Assembly (NCBI GenBank): GCA_018821785.1
Contig: JAHJLI010000043.1
Location: forward strand, 45,432-109,431
DNA: 64,000 nt
From: Pseudomonadota bacterium
GTDB taxonomy: Bacteria; Desulfobacterota; Desulfobulbia; Desulfobulbales; Desulfocapsaceae
Direction: 5' to 3'
Shown in pieces: positions 17,846 to 25,301 of the stretch. The first letter of the stretch is position 1. Each line of letters opens with the position of its first letter. The notes under the pieces are model-generated. The model did not search any database, was not told the origin of the DNA, and saw only the letters and a program-made list of their open reading frames with translations. Made by a program: the position numbers and the translations under genes.

Positions 17846-19155
17846 AACCACCGAAATATTTTGTTCTTGATACCAATGTGTTGCTCCATAATCCCGAGGC
17901 AATCAATTCCTTTGGTGACAACTATATTGTGCTGCCGATGACCGTTATCGAAGAACTCGACAATTTTAAACGAGTCAACGACGAACTAGGCCGGAGTGCA
18001 CGCCAGGTCATCCGCAATCTCGATCGCCTCCGTGCCAAGGGAACCTTGCGAAATGGCGTCGCCCTCGACAACGGCGGAATGCTGAAGATATCTCTCGATG
18101 AAAAGTCCATTCCCGGTACCTTTCTCGAAATGTCCCTGCCGGATCACCGGATTCTCGCCGTAGCCGCTAACTTGGCGGCGGAAAAGAAAAAGGTGATTTT
18201 CGTCTCAAAAGATATCAACGCCCGGCTGAAAGCCGATGCCCTGGGCATCGAGGTCATGGATTTTGAGCAACAAAAATGTGATTTCGATAGCCTGTATCGC
18301 GGCTGGCGAGAACTCCCAGTGGCAGGGGAGATAGTTGATTCTTTTCATAAAGACAAAGGCACAACCATTGCGGGAGCCGATTTCTACACCAACGAATTTG
18401 TCATCCTGCAAGACCAGAACAATCCGAAACACAGTGGTTTTGCCAAGGCCTCCGGCAGCGACAGCCTCATCCATCTGGATCCGGCCTTTGACTGCGCCTG
18501 GGATCTTCACGGCCGCTCCAAGGAACAACGAATGGCTCTGGAGCTACTCCTCGACCCGAAGATCAAAATGATTACCTTGATCGGCAAAGCCGGGACCGGC
18601 AAAACCTTGCTTGCTCTTGCCGCCGGTCTGCACTGCGTCCTGCGCAAGGAGACTTATGACCGACTCCTGGTATCGCGGCCGATCATCCCCATGGGCCGCG
18701 ATCTTGGCTATTTGCCGGGCACAAAAGACGAAAAATTGAGCATCTGGATGCAACCGATCTTCGACAATCTCAGCTACCTGATGCGGATTGGCCATAAACT
18801 TGAAGACGGAACGGTGCAAAACAAGATAGACAAACTTTTAAAAACCCAACAGCTCGAACTGGAAGCTCTCACGTATATCCGCGGGCGCTCGATCCCCGAC
18901 CAGTTCGTGATTATCGACGAGGCCCAGAACCTCACACCCCATGAAGTGAAAACCATTGTCTCGAGAGCCGGGGAAAACACCAAAATGGTTCTCACCGGCG
19001 ACCCCAACCAGATCGACAATCCCTACCTCGACGCGTCATCCAACGGCCTGGCCTATGCCGTCGAAAGACTCAAGGGCCAACCCCTTTACGGCCACGTAAC
19101 CCTCAGTAAAAGTGAACGGAGCCCGCTTTCGGCAATCGCCACCGATTTTCTCTAA
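17842..19155 (+). CDS. PIN domain-PhoH family ATPase
   Basis: Protein of 437 residues. A PIN ribonuclease-type domain (FVLDTNVLLHNP, acidic residues also in VIEELD and DHRILAVA) occupies about residues 1-140, followed by a PhoH-like ATPase domain with Walker A GKAGTGKT and Walker B VIIDEAQN plus MVLTGDPNQID. PIN-PhoH (VapC-PhoH-like, YlaK type) proteins are thought to be RNA helicase-nucleases. The ATG overlaps the stop of the peptidase gene (ATGA). Downstream, before the next gene, lies a copy of a palindromic repeat. Confidence 0.93.
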   Translation: MKPPKYFVLDTNVLLHNPEAINSFGDNYIVLPMTVIEELDNFKRVNDELGRSARQVIRNLDRLRAKGTLRNGVALDNGGMLKISLDEKSIPGTFLEMSLPDHRILAVAANLAAEKKKVIFVSKDINARLKADALGIEVMDFEQQKCDFDSLYRGWRELPVAGEIVDSFHKDKGTTIAGADFYTNEFVILQDQNNPKHSGFAKASGSDSLIHLDPAFDCAWDLHGRSKEQRMALELLLDPKIKMITLIGKAGTGKTLLALAAGLHCVLRKETYDRLLVSRPIIPMGRDLGYLPGTKDEKLSIWMQPIFDNLSYLMRIGHKLEDGTVQNKIDKLLKTQQLELEALTYIRGRSIPDQFVIIDEAQNLTPHEVKTIVSRAGENTKMVLTGDPNQIDNPYLDASSNGLAYAVERLKGQPLYGHVTLSKSERSPLSAIATDFL

Positions 19156-19167
19156 CCCCAGGAAACG

Positions 19168-19225
19168 GGATAAGTACCTTAACGAAAATCGTTTTTAAAA
19201 AACAAGAAACGAGTTTCTAAGGTAC
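19168..19225. repeat. short palindromic repeat, copy A
   Basis: The 58-bp element starts GGATAAGTACCTT and ends TTTCTAAGGTAC. Its ends form a perfect inverted repeat, GTACCTTA (19174-19181) and TAAGGTAC (19218-19225), and an inner imperfect palindrome surrounds AAAAAACAAGAAACGA. A closely similar copy lies at 42239-42295 and partial copies elsewhere. It fills the gap between the PhoH gene and the next gene and may fold as an RNA hairpin. Confidence 0.75.
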
Positions 19226-19239
19226 AAAAAGGAACTACC

Positions 19240-19572
19240 ATGCGCCAATTTGTCATAGATGAACTGAGTCCGATGGAGCGTGATAATATCGACTCCTATT
19301 TAAAAAGGACCATCAAACAGGGCCCGATGATCGGTTTGTATTGGATAGAGCTGCCTCCGGACCTGCACTCCGCCGCCCAGCAGGGACATGAAGAACACGG
19401 GCCTTTTTATCTGGCTGTCGAAGTGGCCGGCAGCGCCGTCAAATTCGAGCTGCTGGTGCGCAGCCGGTTCAACCTGCACTGCAGTTGTATCGCCCATACA
19501 ACCGCTGTCCAGCGCCAGTTTGTTCTCGATTTTATTGACCGGATGTTGACTGCTGAAATGATCAAGGCATAG
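19240..19572 (+). CDS. conserved hypothetical protein
   Basis: Protein of 110 residues without a family I recognise. It has no membrane segment or signal peptide; two Cys in HCSCIAHTT are the only obvious reactive residues. AAAAAGGA precedes the ATG by about 8 bp, the codon use is like the neighbours, and the sequence (MRQFVIDELSPMERDNIDSY) looks like a compact alpha/beta protein. It directly follows palindromic repeat copy A and overlaps the 3' end of the convergent MarR gene by 11 bp. Confidence 0.7.
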   Translation: MRQFVIDELSPMERDNIDSYLKRTIKQGPMIGLYWIELPPDLHSAAQQGHEEHGPFYLAVEVAGSAVKFELLVRSRFNLHCSCIAHTTAVQRQFVLDFIDRMLTAEMIKA

Positions 19573-20056
19573 GTCCATTTCCCCTCTCTTTCCCGCACAC
19601 TTCGATGAGAGATGACCCGCTTTCGTCCCTTACCTCCGTCATGGACCGGACAATCGCCGTAAAGGCACAGGTGACGGTTTCGACCGGCATGGGCAAGCGG
19701 TCAAGCACCCGACCATAAAGAGCGTCATTGGATGTGTTTATGGTGGAACAGGTCTTTTCCCCCTGTGTTGTCATGCTGATGCGGTACACTCGCCGATCCT
19801 TTACATCCGGTTCCCGCTGCAGCAGTCCAATTTGCACTAGCCCTTCCACAGTGCGGCTCAGCGAGCTCTTATCGAGGCAAAGCTGCTCCGCCAGTTCATT
19901 CTGCGATGGCCGGCCTAATTGCTCCACCGCCAAGAGACAATGACACTGAGCAACAGAAACTCCATGACAGCAGGCATCCTCTCTGAGCTGTGATACTATC
20001 AACTGCTCGAGTCGTAGCAGGTTCTTACTGAATTCCCGAACGATTTGTGTATCCAT
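19562..20056 (-). CDS. MarR-family transcriptional regulator
   Basis: Winged-helix repressor of 164 residues. The recognition segment QNELAEQLCLDKSSLSRTVEGL and the wing DVKDRRVYRISMTTQGEK match the MarR family. The ATG at 20056 follows GGAGG at a good distance; the frame continues upstream but the extra codons come from the promoter. Two adjacent Cys in EDACCHGVSVAQCHCLL could make it redox-responsive, which is inference. A TGTTG-CATA-CAACA inverted repeat lies 31 bp upstream of the start and is a likely autoregulatory site. No transporter or target gene is adjacent in the same direction. Confidence 0.85.
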   Translation of the reverse strand: MDTQIVREFSKNLLRLEQLIVSQLREDACCHGVSVAQCHCLLAVEQLGRPSQNELAEQLCLDKSSLSRTVEGLVQIGLLQREPDVKDRRVYRISMTTQGEKTCSTINTSNDALYGRVLDRLPMPVETVTCAFTAIVRSMTEVRDESGSSLIEVCGKERGNGPMP

Positions 20057-20086
20057 CCCCCCTCCTTTTTTGTTGTCTTGGGCAAC

Positions 20087-20100
20087 TGTTGCATACAACA
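20087..20100. promoter_or_regulatory. inverted repeat, likely MarR operator
   Basis: TGTTG-CATA-CAACA (perfect 5-bp arms), 31 bp upstream of the marR start codon. A related TTGTTGT half lies just downstream. Typical position for autoregulation. Confidence 0.4.
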
Positions 20101-20262
20101 TCTATTATTACAAAACAAGTCTTTACCGGCAGGGGGCCTTTTCCCTCCTCTCACCCTCTCTCCTCTTCTCCGATAATCGCTTCCCGCCATCATGAAAAGA
20201 TGTCGGGTTATCCAAGGCAATGACGCTTAAATTGCGGCCCCTACCCCGGCACAGTCGGATTG

Positions 20263-21348
20263 TTATTCGAAACGGAAGTCGTCGACGTTGATATGGCCCC
20301 AACCACCACTGGACCTGTCAACAATCTGAATACGAGCCTCTTTTCCCTGTAGATGAGCAACATTCCAACGCACCCTCTGCATCGTTTCGTTGCACTGTCC
20401 GGTCGTTTTTAATACGCTGCGGTTGGAAACTCGAAGTTCCACATGTTCACTATCAACGTCACATCCTCCTCCGATGAGAAAGCTGATCGTCGGATTGGAA
20501 ATCACAAAGGGCAGCGAGGTCAACGTCCCCTGCGGCTCATCGCCCTGCACAGCTCCGGCTACAAAATCCGGACGAGGTCGACTCTCAAAGCTGCCGATCC
20601 AATACTCGCCCTGATGACGCGAAGGCTGTCCTCTTTGCCGGGCAGTCGGGTTATCCTCGTAAGTTGGCTGGTATTTAAAGGCCTCGCCCACGCTCTCCCA
20701 TCCCCGCAGATCGCCGGTTTCGAAGTCCCAGGTAATTTCACTTTCGAGCTCTCCATCTGAAACCACAGGGGATTCATTACCGCTGCCACTAGGCTCCGTT
20801 TTTTTTAAAGCCGGGACAGGAGGCGGTGGCAATGCCGTCGTGCTTGCGGCTGCGAGAGACTTTTTCCCCTGACCGAACAAGCCTTCGATCAAATCGCGAC
20901 TCAGGCTGGTAAGCAGGTTTAAATCATTTCCAGTGGCATTACGGCCCAGTTGGGCCTCCCCTGTCTTGACATCAATCATCCGGGAATTAATGGTGTAGGC
21001 ACTGCCGATTTTGACCACGGAACCAACGATAATGAGATCCGCACCAAGCATCTTGCCGAGTTCCACAGCGCTTTTTGTGTCAATCACTCCGCTCACCTGG
21101 AGTGCCTGCTCGGTAAGAGCCTGCTTGATCTGGGCTCGTTCTACCACTCTGAAACGGTCAGCACCAACCAGTTCAGTTCGCATTATCTCAGCCACGGCCT
21201 TTCCAAGGTATTCCTCCGAACCGATACTCTCAAAATCCAGTACAGCGACTGTGGCCTTGCCAGCCGCCCCTCCTCCCCCGAGATCAACTATAAAAAGAAA
21301 AACAAAGCAAACCATCAGAGCGATACTACCGGAGAATTGATTATTCAT
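20263..21348 (-). CDS. CsgG-family secreted protein with C-terminal lectin-like domain
   Basis: Exported protein of 361 residues. A hydrophobic N-terminal segment (residues 8-30) acts as signal or anchor. Residues 31-165 follow the CsgG/FlgO-type fold: KATVAVLDFESIG, VVERAQIKQALTEQ, GADLIIVGSVVKIG. A proline-rich linker (about 175-195) leads to a C-terminal beta-rich domain (WDFETGDLRGWE through GHINVDDFRFE) that resembles the jelly-roll module found beside glycosidases and in some secreted proteins. CsgG proteins form outer-membrane pores for curli, but here there are no curli genes and no lipobox Cys is visible, so curli export is unlikely. GAGGA precedes the ATG. Confidence 0.75.
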   Translation of the reverse strand: MNNQFSGSIALMVCFVFLFIVDLGGGGAAGKATVAVLDFESIGSEEYLGKAVAEIMRTELVGADRFRVVERAQIKQALTEQALQVSGVIDTKSAVELGKMLGADLIIVGSVVKIGSAYTINSRMIDVKTGEAQLGRNATGNDLNLLTSLSRDLIEGLFGQGKKSLAAASTTALPPPPVPALKKTEPSGSGNESPVVSDGELESEITWDFETGDLRGWESVGEAFKYQPTYEDNPTARQRGQPSRHQGEYWIGSFESRPRPDFVAGAVQGDEPQGTLTSLPFVISNPTISFLIGGGCDVDSEHVELRVSNRSVLKTTGQCNETMQRVRWNVAHLQGKEARIQIVDRSSGGWGHINVDDFRFE

Positions 21349-21546
21349 CGGAAATCCTCATAATGAAGGTTTCGGAACTCTCAGGAAAGAACACCGTTTA
21401 CCAGGCACGGATAGGCCGAGCAAATTGTGTCGCGTCATGCTGCATCATAATAATACGGCTCGTTTGCCAGTTCTCATAGAAAAAAATACCGCTTGGAATT
21501 GCGGCAAAGGAATGTGCTGCAGCTATCATTAAAACCCCCCACACCT

Positions 21547-22554
21547 TCAGCGAGTTACCTGGCTACCTGCCCGTTGCGCCTTTTTGGATCGGGGATCAAA
21601 TTTAGATATTTTTGCCATTTCCATACAAAGCCGTTCCTCTTCGCTGGTTATCTCATCCGGAATTCTCACTTCCAGTTCTACGATAATATCCCCAGTTGAC
21701 CCGTTTCGCTTTGGCAAACCCTTACCTCGCAAGCGCAACTTACGACCATTTTGTGAGCCACGCGGAACCGACAGAGTGACTGTCCCATCCATGGTCTGCA
21801 CTGGAATTGCAGCGCCCAGGATCACCTCCCAGGGAGACACGGCGACAACCGTATATAGATCATGACCGTCTGCTTTAAAACGGGAATCGGCTGCAATGCG
21901 GATACACAGCAGGAGATCTCCGGCTTTGCCACGCCCACTGCCCTGTCCTCCTTGCCCGGCCAACCGTATTACTGCTCCGTCGGTTATGCCTTTTGGGATT
22001 TTTACCTGCAATGTTCTGTTAACCGGATGTAACTTTCCGTCAGAACCAAACTCATATGACTGCAAGGTGAGAGTTCTGTTGGCGCCATGGAAAACCTCGC
22101 TCAGCGTTACGGTGATTTTAGCCTCAGTCGCCTCGCCTGAGGAATCGAAGCTACGATCGGCATATCCGGTATGCTCACCTGCACCTTGTCGAAAGAGATT
22201 TTCGAGAATTTCATTGAAATCCGCAGTTTCGCTAAAGTCATTACCTGCAAAACGAAACGACTGTGAATACTTGCTGCTGCCCGAGGCAGCATAACCGCCG
22301 TAGCCCTGTTGTGACCGTGGCCTGTCTTTTCCCTGCTGCCAGTTGGCACCATAGGTGTCGTAAAGCTTTCTCTTCTCAGGATCTTTTAAAACTTCTCTGG
22401 CCTCATTAAGCTCTTTGAACTTTTTATCGGCATCCTTATCCTTACTCACATCGGGATGGTATTTTCGGGCGAGTTTTCTATATGCGCGCTGAATCTGGTC
22501 GTCCGAGGCATTTTTTGAAACCCCAAGAATTTCATAATAATTTTTTGCTTTCAT
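21547..22554 (-). CDS. CbpA-like DnaJ-family co-chaperone
   Basis: J-domain protein of 335 residues: J domain (residues 4-70) with the invariant HPD in YRKLARKYHPDVSKD, a Gly/Ser/Tyr-rich linker (about 80-110), then two DnaJ C-terminal substrate-binding domains. The Cys-rich zinc domain of DnaJ is absent, which makes it a type II (CbpA/Hsp40-like) co-chaperone for DnaK. The ATG at 22554 has GGTAGGTGAG upstream inside the end of the preceding gene; a GTG 6 bp earlier is an alternative. It is downstream of the putative regulator gene in the same operon. Confidence 0.93.
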   Translation of the reverse strand: MKAKNYYEILGVSKNASDDQIQRAYRKLARKYHPDVSKDKDADKKFKELNEAREVLKDPEKRKLYDTYGANWQQGKDRPRSQQGYGGYAASGSSKYSQSFRFAGNDFSETADFNEILENLFRQGAGEHTGYADRSFDSSGEATEAKITVTLSEVFHGANRTLTLQSYEFGSDGKLHPVNRTLQVKIPKGITDGAVIRLAGQGGQGSGRGKAGDLLLCIRIAADSRFKADGHDLYTVVAVSPWEVILGAAIPVQTMDGTVTLSVPRGSQNGRKLRLRGKGLPKRNGSTGDIIVELEVRIPDEITSEEERLCMEMAKISKFDPRSKKAQRAGSQVTR

Positions 22555-22556
22555 GC

Positions 22557-23192
22557 TCACCTACCGTTTATCGCACCTCCCAAAAATTTCCCAATATTGA
22601 CTTTCTCCAAAATTTTTCCTTTAGCTACCGTCTCTGTCAAAGACATAACCTTTTCTTCGCCAAGGTAAACCATCCTGCTGATCATCTCATATACAGGATC
22701 ATCTATATCGAGAAGTTTCCCTGCCTTCGCCAGCAGTTCGTGTCCCTTTCGCTGATACTTTTCCATCTCCCCAAGGATCTTTACCCGCTTGGAGTGTTTT
22801 TCTCGCTCGGTAATGAGCAACGGAAGAAGCCTCCGGATGGAAATTTCCACCAGAATGTCACGAGAAACCTGCCGTTCAGCGGCAATCCTCTCAAGAGCAA
22901 GCAAAGATCGCTTGCTGAGCACATAGGTCTTCGGACGACGTTCAATATTTCCAGGAGTGTAATCGGCAACCCATTCTGCGACTTCATCCAGAACGTCATC
23001 GCTCTCAATCATTTGATCGAAGAGAGATTTCTGTTTCACTCCAAATTGCCCGGCAATTATTCCGAGCAACTCAATAAGATGCACCGGCAGACGAAAGGTT
23101 GTTCGCACCGACTGCCTGCCCCTCAATTTTGCTTCAGAAATTCCAATTCCAGCCTGGTCGGCCAGCTCTTTATGATGTGCTGTTACAACCAT
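22557..23192 (-). CDS. putative tandem ribbon-helix-helix DNA-binding protein
   Basis: Protein of 211 residues that I do not recognise as a named family. Two segments have ribbon-helix-helix spacing: RTTFRLPVHLIELLGIIAGQ (about 30-49) and KTYVLSKRSLLALERIAAER (about 88-107), each followed by a second helix. The remainder is charged and helical. GGAGGAAGG precedes the ATG. It is the first gene of a two-gene operon with the J-protein (stop and start are only 2 bp apart) and is divergent from two hsp20 genes. The spacer contains three AGTAAT copies, so it may regulate this stress module. The DNA-binding role is inference from pattern only. Confidence 0.65.
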   Translation of the reverse strand: MVVTAHHKELADQAGIGISEAKLRGRQSVRTTFRLPVHLIELLGIIAGQFGVKQKSLFDQMIESDDVLDEVAEWVADYTPGNIERRPKTYVLSKRSLLALERIAAERQVSRDILVEISIRRLLPLLITEREKHSKRVKILGEMEKYQRKGHELLAKAGKLLDIDDPVYEMISRMVYLGEEKVMSLTETVAKGKILEKVNIGKFLGGAINGR

Positions 23193-23226
23193 TTTCCTTC
23201 CTCCTCAAATAACGATAGGCACATAA

Positions 23227-23286
23227 TATTACTTTGTCAATTTTGGTCATATTAGTAATAATATGTTGTAAAACTGTTTTAGTAAT
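23227..23286. promoter_or_regulatory. three AGTAAT repeats in the hsp20/J-protein divergent spacer, operator candidate
   Basis: AGTAAT occurs at 23254-23259 and 23281-23286, and inverted (ATTACT) at 23228-23233; the first and second form the arms TATTACT/AGTAATA. Short repeated hexamers are typical ribbon-helix-helix sites. The spacer is AT-rich, which raises the chance of coincidence. Confidence 0.35.
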
Positions 23287-23295
23287 TTATTTTTA

Positions 23296-23323
23296 TTGAC
23301 TCGTTGTTTTTGATAATTATGTT
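23296..23323 (+). promoter_or_regulatory. candidate sigma70 promoter for the hsp20 pair
   Basis: TTGACT (23296-23301), 16 bp, TATGTT (23318-23323). A second, heat-shock-like candidate lies downstream: CTTGGA (23345-23350) and CCCTAT (23362-23367), with an 11-bp spacer that is shorter than usual for sigma32. Which of the two is used cannot be read from sequence. Confidence 0.35.
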
Positions 23324-23401
23324 GTGTGTAACAAAAGATGAGGGCTTGGAGTGACAACCAGCCCTATAAAAAGCATTAACCCATAAAAATGGAGGAAGAG
23401 T

Positions 23402-23848
23402 ATGTGGACAAGAATAAGAGATTTTGATCGGATGTTTCAGGCTATGGATCTGTTGCACTCAAGATTGAACGGGGTTGTCCAGAATGATGTCCAGCCCAGG
23501 TTGCCGGCTGCAGCATGGGGTATCACGGAGTCCGGCCCCCGGACCAATATGTACGACACCGGTGAGACACTTGAGATTCGCGTGGAAGTTCCCGGCATCA
23601 AGAAGGATGACCTGAACATCAAGCTTCAGGGCAACTATCTTGAGATCAGAGGAACCCGAAAAGCCGAAAGCCAGGAAGGCTTTTTGACCCATCGGGTCGA
23701 GCGAGGCGCAACCTCATTCACAAGAAGCTTTACCCTGCCTTCCGAGGTCGATTCCAACAAGGTCGAGGCAACGTTGAAAGATGGTATCCTGACTTTGGTG
23801 CTTGATAAAGCGGAGCCGGCAAAACCAAAACAGATTGCAATCAACTGA
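23402..23848 (+). CDS. Hsp20/alpha-crystallin small heat-shock protein
   Basis: ATP-independent holdase of 148 residues. The alpha-crystallin domain spans about residues 40-140 (MYDTGETLEIRVEVPGIKKD to the end), with the C-terminal GILTLVLDKAE and a short tail ending KQIAIN; the classical I/V-x-I/V tail motif is IAI. GGAGGAAG precedes the ATG at a good distance. It is the first of two tandem hsp20 genes, 42 bp apart, divergent from the J-protein operon. Confidence 0.93.
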   Translation: MWTRIRDFDRMFQAMDLLHSRLNGVVQNDVQPRLPAAAWGITESGPRTNMYDTGETLEIRVEVPGIKKDDLNIKLQGNYLEIRGTRKAESQEGFLTHRVERGATSFTRSFTLPSEVDSNKVEATLKDGILTLVLDKAEPAKPKQIAIN

Positions 23849-23890
23849 TAATCATCCAAGACATTACTCTACAATATGGAGGTACAAAAC

Positions 23891-24277
23891 ATGAGCGAGA
23901 GACAAGATTTGACGGTGAGAGAAGAGGCGCTGGCTGAGCGCAATCGCCAGATTTCAACGGTGGCACCATTGGTTGACATTCTTGAGAACGATAATGAAAT
24001 CCTGCTGTTTGCCGATATGCCCGGAGTCGACAAGAAGGATATTTCCATCAACATCGATAACGGTCGACTGGCACTCTCAGGAATCAGGGAAGTGAAACCT
24101 GTTGGGGCGGTCACCTGGGAAGAATTCGGTGATGTGGAATACCGTAGAACATTCTCGGTACCGCAAACCATTGATGTGGCCGGAGTCAATGCAGAACTGA
24201 AGGAGGGCGTTCTGCTGCTGCACCTGCCGAAATCGGAATCGGCTAAACCGCGCCAGATTGAAATCAAAGCCGGTTGA
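23891..24277 (+). CDS. second Hsp20/alpha-crystallin small heat-shock protein
   Basis: Holdase of 128 residues with an alpha-crystallin domain at about residues 25-125 (ILLFADMPGVDKKDISINID, GVLLLHLPKSES) and an IEIKAG tail. The start at 23891 is set by GGAGGT 7 bp upstream; an in-frame ATG at 23876 overlaps that ribosome site and is unlikely. It differs clearly from the first paralogue, so hetero-oligomers are possible. It is followed by a very strong terminator. Confidence 0.93.
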   Translation: MSERQDLTVREEALAERNRQISTVAPLVDILENDNEILLFADMPGVDKKDISINIDNGRLALSGIREVKPVGAVTWEEFGDVEYRRTFSVPQTIDVAGVNAELKEGVLLLHLPKSESAKPRQIEIKAG

Positions 24278-24298
24278 GAAAGAGATAACAACACCGGA

Positions 24299-24347
24299 AA
24301 AAACAGCACGGGCAATTACCAGCGCGGTAATTGCCCGTGCTGTTTTT
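24299..24347 (+). terminator. strong rho-independent terminator of the hsp20 operon
   Basis: A perfect 22-bp stem (24299-24320 with 24326-24347), 5-nt loop AGCGC, ends in TTTTT; the matching A-run makes it active on both strands. It would also stop transcription of the convergent DUF4442-Mth938 gene. Confidence 0.9.
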
Positions 24348-24373
24348 GATTGCTCAAAGACTCGTTCCCGGAT

Positions 24374-25279
24374 TCAACATGTGGCATGAAAAAGCCCGCC
24401 AACAGAAGTGCCGCCCCGGGCATATTTGTTATAAAGGTCAATTCCTTTTCCAGTACTGGCCACGATGACTTTTATCCCCTTGGCCTCTAGTATCTCAATG
24501 GTATTGTGTGGCACTTTAAGCCTGCCTAGACGACCGGTGGTGAGAATCACCACCTTACAGCCATGATCGATCAACTCACCTACATCACCCGGCTGAATGC
24601 CGCGATTGTGACCGGTACCGTGTTCCGACCAATCCCAGCCCCGGCCACCACCCGGCCATATTTTCCAATCCTTACCCTGGCCATATCCCGCCACCTCTAT
24701 CCTGCCCCAACCGGATGAAAGAATGGCGGGTGCAACATCCTCTGAGAAAACGGGCCGTTGACGCTCAGTTCCCATCCCGGCGACATCGCCTACAGGCGCC
24801 TTCTTTCGTATATAGAGGGTCTTTTTGACGGTAGCGACCTTTTCGTCTTGGGCATCAACCACATCGACTAGAAATATTTCCGTGACTTTATTCCCCGATT
24901 CAGCCTCTTGGCGAATCTTGTCCAGACGCTCCGAATCGAGTGTAAAAACAACCCTTACCTTGCCGCGTCCGGGCTTAAGATATTGGATCCGTGCGGCCAT
25001 ATCCCAGACCACATACTCCCGGCCAAGATTACGAAGGAGCATCAACATGTAAAACGGGTCGGTCATGGAGAACAAACTGCCACCGTAATGGCTATTGACA
25101 TAATTACGGTTATACCAGCGCAGCTTCATAGCCACCCGGATAGTTCGCCAGTTTTCGGCAATCTCTTCAACGGCAATTGCTGCCCCGAGATAAGGCGGCC
25201 AGCAGTTTAGTATCAAACGAAAAATACCAGGATGATCCATGGGGTTGAACCTAAGCTGGGATAGAAATTTTTTTATCAT
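24374..25279 (-). CDS. fusion of a DUF4442 hotdog domain and an Mth938-like domain
   Basis: Protein of 301 residues with two domains. Residues 1-150 match the DUF4442 thioesterase-like hotdog family (NCWPPYLGAAI, NRNYVNSHYGGSLFSMTDP). Residues 185-301 match the Mth938/DUF498 (AAMDC) family (SGWGRIEVAGYGQGKDWKIW, GHNRGIQPGDV, TGKGIDLYNKY). Each occurs normally as a separate small protein; I know of no function for this fusion. The ATG at 25279 is 22 bp after the upstream gene's stop; an earlier ATG overlaps that gene. It forms an operon with the SprT-DUF2786 gene. Confidence 0.8.
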   Translation of the reverse strand: MIKKFLSQLRFNPMDHPGIFRLILNCWPPYLGAAIAVEEIAENWRTIRVAMKLRWYNRNYVNSHYGGSLFSMTDPFYMLMLLRNLGREYVVWDMAARIQYLKPGRGKVRVVFTLDSERLDKIRQEAESGNKVTEIFLVDVVDAQDEKVATVKKTLYIRKKAPVGDVAGMGTERQRPVFSEDVAPAILSSGWGRIEVAGYGQGKDWKIWPGGGRGWDWSEHGTGHNRGIQPGDVGELIDHGCKVVILTTGRLGRLKVPHNTIEILEAKGIKVIVASTGKGIDLYNKYARGGTSVGGLFHATC

Positions 25280-25301
25280 TATCTCTTGCAACCATACTTC
25301 T

